Positions 5,853 to 10,217 of a stretch of DNA of 10,217 nucleotides are shown here, piece by piece. Source of the stretch: Actinomycetota bacterium. GTDB taxonomy: Bacteria > Actinomycetota > Acidimicrobiia > IMCC26256 > PALSA-610. The notes under the pieces were generated by a model, which searched no databases, was not told where the DNA came from, and saw nothing but the letters and a program-made list of their open reading frames with translations. A program made the position numbers and the translations under genes. The stretch spans positions 1-10,217 of the forward strand of contig JAUZEM010000528.1 of the NCBI GenBank assembly GCA_030839005.1. Reading direction: 5' to 3'. Position 1 is the first letter of the stretch, and each line of letters begins with the position of its first letter.

Positions 5853-6047
5853 GTGAACAATGGATTGAGCAAGTCGCGCTTTCTCACTGTGCAAGAAGTC
5901 GCAGATCTGATGCGGGTGTCGTCGATGACCGTCTACCGGCTCATCAAGGCCGGTGACTTGCCCGCAGTGCGGGTCGGTCGATCGTTCCGGGTGTCGGAAC
6001 CCGACGTCGATGCGTATCTGTCTTCGCGATACACGCAGGCGGGCTAA
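5853..6047 (+). CDS. Excisionase/MerR-type small DNA-binding protein (BldC/Rv0500A-like)
   Basis: 64 residues, essentially one winged-helix HTH_17 domain. It reads FLTVQEVADLMRVSSMTVYRLI (10-31), the wing KAGDLPAVRVGRSFRVSEPDVDAYL (32-56) and a short tail. This is the family of BldC and of the small regulator next to proC in mycobacteria (Rv0500A). Such proteins bind direct repeats cooperatively and control developmental or housekeeping genes. Despite the 'excisionase' label, no integrase or attachment site is nearby, so a chromosomal regulator is far more likely. The GTG start at 5853 is supported by GGGAG at 5841-5845 with 7-base spacing. It appears to have its own promoter. Targets cannot be told from the sequence. 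Confidence 0.9.
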   Translation: MNNGLSKSRFLTVQEVADLMRVSSMTVYRLIKAGDLPAVRVGRSFRVSEPDVDAYLSSRYTQAG

Positions 6048-6053
6048 GGGCTG

Positions 6054-6077
6054 AAGGCGCCGTCCTCCCTGCGCCTT
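6054..6077 (+). terminator. Hairpin after the small HTH gene
   Basis: AAGGCGC (6054-6060) and GCGCCTT (6071-6077) form a perfect 7-bp stem with a 10-base loop, 6 bases after the stop codon. There is no immediate T-run (a TTTT occurs only at 6098-6101), so termination is plausible but not certain. Confidence 0.4.
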
Positions 6078-6138
6078 GCCGGGGAGCGTCTCGACCCTTT
6101 TCGGATCGGGCGGGCGAATCGGGTCGGCGGCGCAGCGA

Positions 6139-6144
6139 TAGCTT
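6139..6144 (+). promoter_or_regulatory. -10 element of a probable leaderless transcript
   Basis: TAGCTT ends exactly 7 bases before the GTG start at 6152. The gap CGCGCCG has no Shine-Dalgarno. Confidence 0.5.
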
Positions 6145-6151
6145 CGCGCCG

Positions 6152-7003
6152 GTGCCCGATCGTCCTCCGTTCGTCTCGTTCCTGTCCGACTACGGCCTGG
6201 TGGACGAGTTCGTCGGCGTGTGCCACGCAGTCATGCTCGACGTCACGCCGGCACTGCGGATCGTCGACATCACGCACGACGTCGCCCCCTTCGACGTCCG
6301 CGCCGGCGCCCTCGCCCTCGTGCGTGCCGTGCAGTACCTGCCCGATGGCGTCGTTCTCGCGGTCGTCGATCCGGGCGTGGGCACCGAACGGCGTTGCCTC
6401 GCGGTCGAGGTCGAGGGCGGTTTCCTCGTCGGCCCCGACAACGGCCTGCTCGCGCCGGCCGTCGCCATGCTCGGTGGGCCGGCGCGGATCGTGGCGCTCG
6501 AGAATCCCGAGTATCAGCTCGTCGCACCCGGACCGACCTTCGCCGGACGAGACGTGATGGCCCCCGCCGCCGCGTACCTCGCCGGCGGTGTGCCGATCGA
6601 CGCGCTCGGCGCGCCGGTCGACCCCGCCGGTCTGGCGCCGGGCCTGGTCCCGCTGCCGCGAGAGAACGACGACGGGACGATAGCGGGCGAAGTGCTCTGG
6701 GTCGACCGGTACGGAAACTGTCAGCTCAACGTCGCGCCCGAGCAGCTGGTCGATCGCGGGGTGGCCCGAGGTGGATTCGTGGGCGTGACGATCGGCGGCG
6801 AAGATCGTCGGGCCCATTGGGTTACTGCGTTCGCCGAGGCCAAGCCCTCCGAGCTCGCGCTGCTCGTCGATTCCTACGGCATGTGCGCGCTGGCGTTCGA
6901 CCAGCGCTCGGCGGCGGCGGAGCTCACGCTGCGGGCCGGGAAGCCGGTGACCCTCGTTCCTTTGCCGGCGGATGGGCCTTCGCCGGGGGGTGGGCCCGAA
7001 TGA
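6152..7003 (+). CDS. SAM hydroxide adenosyltransferase (DUF62) family protein, catalytic His replaced
   Basis: 283 residues, cytoplasmic. The family (PF01887; related to the SalL chlorinase and FlA fluorinase) uses water to split S-adenosylmethionine into adenosine and methionine. Recognisable blocks are FVSFLSDYGLVDEFVG (7-22), IVDITHDVAPFDVRAGAL (37-54), VVDPGVGTERR (71-81), LVGPDNGLL (92-100), TFAGRDVMAPAAA (129-141) and, in the C-terminal beta-barrel domain, WVDRYGNCQLNV (183-194). Characterised members have an Asp-Arg-His triad. D73 and R80 are present at the usual spacing, but the usual TFHGRD reads TFAGRD here, so position 131 is Ala. Activity is therefore uncertain. The GTG start at 6152 follows a -10 at leaderless spacing and gives a normal N-terminus. 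The stop overlaps the next start codon (ATGA). Confidence 0.92.
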   Translation: MPDRPPFVSFLSDYGLVDEFVGVCHAVMLDVTPALRIVDITHDVAPFDVRAGALALVRAVQYLPDGVVLAVVDPGVGTERRCLAVEVEGGFLVGPDNGLLAPAVAMLGGPARIVALENPEYQLVAPGPTFAGRDVMAPAAAYLAGGVPIDALGAPVDPAGLAPGLVPLPRENDDGTIAGEVLWVDRYGNCQLNVAPEQLVDRGVARGGFVGVTIGGEDRRAHWVTAFAEAKPSELALLVDSYGMCALAFDQRSAAAELTLRAGKPVTLVPLPADGPSPGGGPE

Positions 7004-7089
7004 GGTGGGGAACGAGCCTCGTGCTCGTCGTGTTGCTCGTGCTCATTCTTGTCGCTGCGCTGACCCAGTTCGTGTTCCACCTCGGCTGA
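7000..7089 (+). CDS. 29-residue single-pass membrane micro-protein
   Basis: This short gene starts with an ATG that overlaps the DUF62 stop (ATGA, 7000-7003). A G-rich ribosome-site-like run (GGGGGG, 6985-6990) lies 9 bases before it. The product begins MRWGTS, has one strongly hydrophobic segment (about 7-22, Leu/Val/Ile/Ala) and ends in TQFVFHLG. There is one N-terminal Arg and no other charge apart from His, so an N-in membrane anchor is likely. Such an uninterrupted hydrophobic stretch coupled to the preceding gene is unlikely by chance. Function unknown; it may tether or modulate the DUF62 protein. I do not recognise a named family. Confidence 0.65.
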   Translation: MRWGTSLVLVVLLVLILVAALTQFVFHLG

Positions 7090-7443
7090 AACTGGCGAGA
7101 ATTGACCACGTAGAGTGGTTCATTCGCTCAAGGTACGCGCGCTGCGTGTCGTTATTTTGTCTACAGCGATGGCGGACCGGACATCGACGGGGGGCTGGCC
7201 CAACCGGCTACTTCGACGGTTCTCCCGGCCGCCTCGCACGAGATCGGGGTTCCGGTCGCGGGTGTGGGCGTGTGGTCACCTCGGGGTAACCCGGATGTCC
7301 ACGCAACGTAGCCTCCCAGCCCGCCCCAGAAACGTCCGCAACTGCGGCCGGAATCCCCGTTTCTCCCGGCGTTCTCTCCCCGGCTTTGCGGCTTTTGGGC
7401 CGCGCCTTTCACCGCCGCGTTCCGCCCTCGCGTAGCCTCCCGG
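7090..7443. other. About 350-base region without a convincing gene
   Basis: Visible items are an ACCAC/GTGGT hairpin (7105-7109 and 7115-7119) overlapping a TTGACC (7102-7107); an AT-rich patch with a possible -10 TATTTT (7153-7158); two GGTNACC sites (7274-7280 and 7285-7291); and a GCGGC/GCCGC hairpin with TTTTGG loop (7388-7403). An 11-base element CGTAGCCTCCC appears at 7307-7317 and 7431-7441. An Arg-rich frame from ATG 7169 to 7435 (88 codons) is open, but its composition and third-base pattern look non-coding. The region could hold a regulatory RNA; I cannot identify one. Confidence 0.5.
7433..7438 (+). promoter_or_regulatory. -10 element upstream of the AMP-ligase gene
   Basis: TAGCCT ends 7 bases before GTG 7446, the leaderless geometry seen at three other genes in the window. 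It is within the CGTAGCCTCCC element that is also present at 7307-7317. Confidence 0.45.
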
Positions 7444-7445
7444 CC

Positions 7446-7493
7446 GTGTCACACCGTGCGTGGAGGCGGCCCGCAACCGGGGCTCGGGCATGA
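7446..7493 (+). CDS. Possible 15-codon leaderless upstream ORF
   Basis: The GTG at 7446 opens a frame encoding VSHRAWRRPATGARA. Its stop TGA (7491-7493) overlaps the ligase ATG (7490-7492) as ATGA. The start lies exactly where a leaderless transcript from TAGCCT (7433-7438) would begin. The peptide is basic with no evident motif, so it would act by delivering ribosomes to the ligase start, not through its product. Evidence is positional only. Confidence 0.35.
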   Translation: MSHRAWRRPATGARA

Positions 7494-9013
7494 ACCTCAC
7501 GACGGTGCTGCTCGCGGCGGCCGAGACGGCGCCCGAACGGCTCGCGCTGGTCGGGCCGGAACCGATGTCGTACGCCCGGCTCGCGACGCGTGCCGCAGCG
7601 GTGGCCACCGAGGTGGCGCGCCAGACCCGCTCGGGCGACCGGGTCGTAATCGTCGCGGGGAACGAGGAGGCGTTTGTCGCCGCGTATCTCGGGACGCTCG
7701 GCGCCGGCGCGGTCGCCGTGCCGCTCAACATCGGATCGCCTTCGCACGAGCTCGCCCGCGAGCTCGACGCGGTCGAGCCCGTGCTCGCGCTCGCGTCGAG
7801 CGAGCACGCCGACCTGGCGCGCCGCGCCGTTGCGCAACGTGCCGGGGCGACGCCGGTTTTCGTCGTCGACGATCTCACCGCGGCCGACGCGACGCTGGAA
7901 CCCGTATCGAAGGAAGCGTCCGACCTCGCCGTTCTGTTGTTCACCGCCGGTACCGCGGGCGCGCCCAAGCCCGCGATGCTCACGCACGGCTCGCTGCTCG
8001 CGAACATCGAGCAGATGCAGTCGCACCCGGGACTCCGGGTGACCGCCGACGACGTCGCGCTCGGTGTGCTTCCGCTCTTTCACGTGTACGGCTTGAACGT
8101 CGTGCTCGGTCTCGCCTTGCACGCGGGCGCGTCGGTTGCGCTCGTCGATCATTTCCACCCGGTCGAGACGCTCGCGCGTATTCGCCACGACGGCGTCACC
8201 GTCGTCGCAGGCGTACCGGCGATCTACGACGCCTGGCTCGGGCTCGACGACGCGACCGCGCCGCGGTCGTCGTTCGAAAGCGTCCGGCTGTGCGTCTCCG
8301 GCGCCGCGATGCTCTCGCCCGGGACGGCAACCGCCATGCACGAGCGCTTCGGCCTCGTCGTGCACGACGGGTACGGCCTCACCGAGGCCTCGCCCGTCGT
8401 CACGACGACCGCCGTCGTGTCCGAGCCGCGACCAGGCTCGATCGGCCCACCGCTGCCAGGCGTCGAGGTCCGGCTGCTCGACCGCGACGGCAATCCGGCG
8501 CTCGCCGGCGATCCGGGAGAGGTGGCCGTGCGCGGTCCGAACGTGTTCGCCGGCTACTGGAACGATGCCGCGACCACGAACGCGGTACTCGTCGACGGTT
8601 GGTTGCACACCGGCGACATCGCGGTCGCCGACGCCGACGGATGGCTGACGCTGGTCGATCGCGCCAAGGACCTCGTCATCGTGTCGGGCTTCAACGTGTT
8701 CCCCGGTGAGGTCGAGGACGCGTTGCGCACTCACGGAGACGTCGAGGATGTCGCGGTGATCGGGGAGCCGCATCCGCGCACGGGCGAGACGGTTGTTGCT
8801 TACGTCGTGCCGCGCGCAGGGAAGGATCTCGACCCGGTCGAACTGATGCGTCACGCGGGTCGACAGCTCGCGCGCTACAAGCTGCCGACCCGGATCGAGC
8901 TGGTCGAGGCGTTGCCGCGCACCCTCGCGGGCAAGCTCGTTCGACGCGCGCTCCCGTCGACTCCTCCGCTGGTCGGTCGCCGGCCGGACGACGCAACGAC
9001 GAAGCCGGCGTAG
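7490..9013 (+). CDS. Acyl-CoA synthetase / AMP-dependent ligase (ANL superfamily)
   Basis: 507 residues from ATG 7490. The enzyme activates a carboxylic acid with ATP to an acyl-adenylate and then usually forms the CoA thioester. The ATP-binding loop is LLFTAGTAGAPKPAMLTH (149-166), where Pro stands in place of the usual Gly after Lys. It is followed by LPLFHVYGLN (about 194-203), VSGAAML (269-275), GYGLTEASPVV (294-304), GWLHTGDIA (370-378), LVDRAKDLVIVSGFNVFPGEVE (388-409) and the C-terminal catalytic Lys482 in PRTLAGKLVRR. The family looks like a medium/long-chain fatty acyl-CoA or related ligase; the substrate cannot be read. GTG 7460 would add 10 residues, but ATG 7490 gives the customary N-terminus (MNLTTVLL...). 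The 3' end overlaps the opposite-strand gene by 139 bp, including the Lys482 region. Confidence 0.93.
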   Translation: MNLTTVLLAAAETAPERLALVGPEPMSYARLATRAAAVATEVARQTRSGDRVVIVAGNEEAFVAAYLGTLGAGAVAVPLNIGSPSHELARELDAVEPVLALASSEHADLARRAVAQRAGATPVFVVDDLTAADATLEPVSKEASDLAVLLFTAGTAGAPKPAMLTHGSLLANIEQMQSHPGLRVTADDVALGVLPLFHVYGLNVVLGLALHAGASVALVDHFHPVETLARIRHDGVTVVAGVPAIYDAWLGLDDATAPRSSFESVRLCVSGAAMLSPGTATAMHERFGLVVHDGYGLTEASPVVTTTAVVSEPRPGSIGPPLPGVEVRLLDRDGNPALAGDPGEVAVRGPNVFAGYWNDAATTNAVLVDGWLHTGDIAVADADGWLTLVDRAKDLVIVSGFNVFPGEVEDALRTHGDVEDVAVIGEPHPRTGETVVAYVVPRAGKDLDPVELMRHAGRQLARYKLPTRIELVEALPRTLAGKLVRRALPSTPPLVGRRPDDATTKPA

Positions 9014-9651
9014 ACCGCCACGATTCCTGCCGCGAGCGAGATCGTGAAGGCTTCGTCCTGGCCGACCGCGCCTTGGAGCAGTCCGCCGCTCGACAGGACG
9101 AGCGTGCCGAGCGCAATGAGCGCGTTTCCGCCCGCGAGCGAGCCGGTGCCCGGTGCACGACGGCGCGCGAAGCGGACGGCCGAGTAGAGGGCTCCGCCGA
9201 ACACCACGACCGCTCCGGCGCCGCTGCCCACTCCGGCGAGGGCACGGGGCAGGACGCCGAAGTGGTCCTTGCCGACGGGGATGCCACCGTCCGGCGCGAT
9301 GACGCCGTGAATTGGTGCGGCGAGCAGCACGCCGATCGCGACGCCGGAGAACAGCACGAGACCGGTGCGGACGCGGTCGCCGATCCGGCGGCCACCGAGC
9401 AGGTAGATGGTGCCGAGGGCCAGCCACGGCACGTTCAACACCGCGCCGAGCAGATAGAAGGCGCGGAAGGTCCCGCGGTCCCAGCCGGTCGAGGCCGCGG
9501 TCGCGAGCGCGGCCGATGCCAGGGCGAACAGGGCCAGGGCGAAGGTCCAGGCGCCCTGGTGCGGTTCCTTCGAACGTGTATAGCGGACCCCGGTGGCCTG
9601 CGCGAAGAGGGTTGCAACGGCGGTGGCAAGGAAGGCGAGGCCGGCGACCAT
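8875..9651 (-). CDS. Seven-helix integral membrane protein of unknown function
   Basis: 258 residues with about seven hydrophobic segments (2-20, 34-54, 64-85, 96-116, 134-160, 172-194, 202-221). It has short charged loops (RYTRSKEPHQG, GRRIGDRVR, FARRRAPG) and a Ser/Arg-rich tail (222-258). I do not recognise a named family; it reads like an uncharacterised actinobacterial membrane protein. The ATG at 9651 follows a possible -10 (minus-strand TACCCT) by 10 bases and is divergent from rex. Residues from about 213 on are encoded antisense to the ligase C-terminus, so the soluble tail may be a read-through extension. Hydrophobicity, not motif evidence, supports this as a real gene. Confidence 0.75.
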   Translation of the reverse strand: MVAGLAFLATAVATLFAQATGVRYTRSKEPHQGAWTFALALFALASAALATAASTGWDRGTFRAFYLLGAVLNVPWLALGTIYLLGGRRIGDRVRTGLVLFSGVAIGVLLAAPIHGVIAPDGGIPVGKDHFGVLPRALAGVGSGAGAVVVFGGALYSAVRFARRRAPGTGSLAGGNALIALGTLVLSSGGLLQGAVGQDEAFTISLAAGIVAVYAGFVVASSGRRPTSGGVDGSARRTSLPARVRGNASTSSIRVGSL

Positions 9652-9661
9652 GGCGGCTGCG

Positions 9662-9667
9662 AGGGTA
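9662..9667 (-). promoter_or_regulatory. Candidate -10 for the minus-strand membrane protein gene
   Basis: On the minus strand TACCCT lies 10 bases before the ATG at 9651, giving a very short or absent leader. There is no Shine-Dalgarno in the gap and no clear -35. Confidence 0.35.
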
Positions 9668-9752
9668 CCTCTGCCCCACTACCCCTCTGGAGGCCCTGCG
9701 CCCGCCTCGGGAGAAACGGGATCTCGGCCCTGGCAGAAGTTGGTCGCACACT

Positions 9753-9770
9753 TTGAGAACGCGTGCACAA
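9753..9770 (+). promoter_or_regulatory. Rex operator (ROP) overlapping the rex -35
   Basis: TTGAGAACGCGTGCACAA matches the actinobacterial Rex site TTGTGAACGCGTTCACAA at 16 of 18 positions, centred on the palindrome ACGCGT. It begins on the -35 hexamer and covers the start of the spacer, so bound Rex would block RNA polymerase. This implies autoregulation by the NADH/NAD+ ratio, as known in Streptomyces. It may also affect the divergent membrane protein gene, whose start is about 100 bases away. Confidence 0.8.
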
Positions 9771-9782
9771 GCTCGGTAGCCT
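9753..9782 (+). promoter_or_regulatory. Probable rex promoter
   Basis: TTGAGA (9753-9758), an 18-base spacer and TAGCCT (9777-9782). The start point would be near 9789, leaving a leader of about 40 bases that includes the ribosome site GAAAGGA (9816-9822). Confidence 0.6.
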
Positions 9783-9829
9783 TGGTCCCAGGGGCGAGCT
9801 CCACTGCGGAGCGCCGAAAGGACACTCGG

Positions 9830-10217
9830 GTGACAGCTTCCTCGCGACGCCGGATCCCGGAGGCGACCGTCGCCCGCCTGCCGCTCTACTACCGGGCGCT
9901 CATGGAGACCGGCGAGCGCCAGGTCGCGACCATCTCCTCTGAACGGCTCGCGGAGTTGGCCGGCGTCAACGCGGCAAAGGTCCGCAAGGACCTGTCGTAC
10001 CTCGGCTCCTACGGCACCCGCGGTGTCGGCTACGACGTCGATTACCTCCTGCACGAGATCTCGCGCGAGCTCGGCCTCACCGAGGACTGGCCCGTCGTCA
10101 TCGTGGGCGTCGGCAACCTGGGCGCGGCGCTCGCGAACTACCGCGGCTTCGGCGCGCGGGGCTTTCGCGTGACCGCGCTCGTCGACGCCGACCCCGACAA
10201 GGTCGGACGCACGATCG
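9830..10217 (+). CDS. rex: Rex, redox-sensing transcriptional repressor (5' part; runs off the window)
   Basis: The first 129 codons are present; the gene is cut by the window edge, not broken. Rex senses the NADH/NAD+ ratio and represses respiratory and heme genes when NADH is low. The winged-helix domain (about 9-80) shows IPEATVARLPLYYRAL, ISSERLAELAGVNAAKVRKDLSYLGSYGTRGVGYDV. The Rossmann domain begins at 87 with VVIVGVGNLGAALANYRGF (GxGxxG at 93-98) and continues ALVDADPDKVG. The GTG start at 9830 has GAAAGGA (9816-9822) at 7-base spacing. In streptomycetes rex is followed by hem genes; what follows here lies outside the window. The operator over its own promoter supports the call. Confidence 0.96.
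   Translation, partial: MTASSRRRIPEATVARLPLYYRALMETGERQVATISSERLAELAGVNAAKVRKDLSYLGSYGTRGVGYDVDYLLHEISRELGLTEDWPVVIVGVGNLGAALANYRGFGARGFRVTALVDADPDKVGRTI

Noticed and set aside
5853..6047. Phage or integrative-element excisionase
   Set aside because: No integrase, attachment repeat or atypical composition is nearby, and the position after proC matches a chromosomal regulator.
7169..7435. An 88-codon plus-strand frame in the gap before the ligase, 10 bases after TATTTT
   Set aside because: The product is Arg/Ser/Pro-rich with no motif and the third-base pattern is weak. The promoter-like patch is noted, but the coding claim is not supported.
7409..10054. An 881-codon open frame on the minus strand
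   Set aside because: It runs antisense to the ligase, in another frame of the membrane gene, and into rex. The protein is Arg/Asp/His-rich without motifs, as expected from a GC-rich complement of real genes.

Overview
The window is GC-rich bacterial DNA that reads as a chromosomal segment of an actinobacterium. It encodes mycothiol synthesis (MshA), an RsiG-type anti-sigma factor, a BldC/excisionase-like small DNA-binding protein and an actinobacterial Rex with its operator. I recognise no phage, transposon, CRISPR or tRNA/rRNA sequence. The non-sporulating-looking gene mix suggests a deep lineage such as Acidimicrobiia, but that placement is inference.

Left part (1-3858, all +): a secreted M23 zinc peptidase with a long coiled coil; an RsiG homologue carrying two copies of the c-di-GMP signature; an XRE regulator overlapping it by one base; then mshA and a YbjN-domain gene 16 bases apart. 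Middle (3859-6047, +): a leader with a strong 11-bp inverted repeat, proC, an unidentified 278-residue protein, and a 64-residue excisionase-type HTH protein. As I recall it, the order XRE ... mshA-ybjN ... proC ... small HTH matches the Mycobacterium tuberculosis order Rv0474 ... Rv0486-Rv0487 ... Rv0500-Rv0500A, so this looks like an ancestral actinobacterial block with fewer genes between.

Right part (6048-10217): a SAM hydroxide adenosyltransferase (DUF62) family protein whose usual catalytic His is Ala; a 29-residue single-pass membrane protein coupled to it by ATGA; a 400-base gap; an acyl-CoA synthetase/AMP ligase, probably preceded by a 15-codon leaderless upstream ORF; a seven-helix membrane protein on the minus strand whose 3' end overlaps the ligase by 139 bp; and the 5' part of rex, with a near-consensus Rex operator over its own -35 region.

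Two themes run through the window. First, initiation: four start codons (2166, 4066, 6152, 7446) each lie exactly 7 bases after a TANNNT -10 hexamer and lack a Shine-Dalgarno, which points to leaderless mRNAs, while 3406, 4901, 5853 and 9830 have ordinary ribosome sites. Second, redox and second-messenger control: mycothiol synthesis beside a candidate c-di-GMP anti-sigma, and an autoregulated NADH sensor. Nothing here is clearly a new defence or mobile system. The best leads are the RsiG homologue with its upstream repeats, the proC leader, the altered DUF62 enzyme with its micro-protein, and the ligase uORF.
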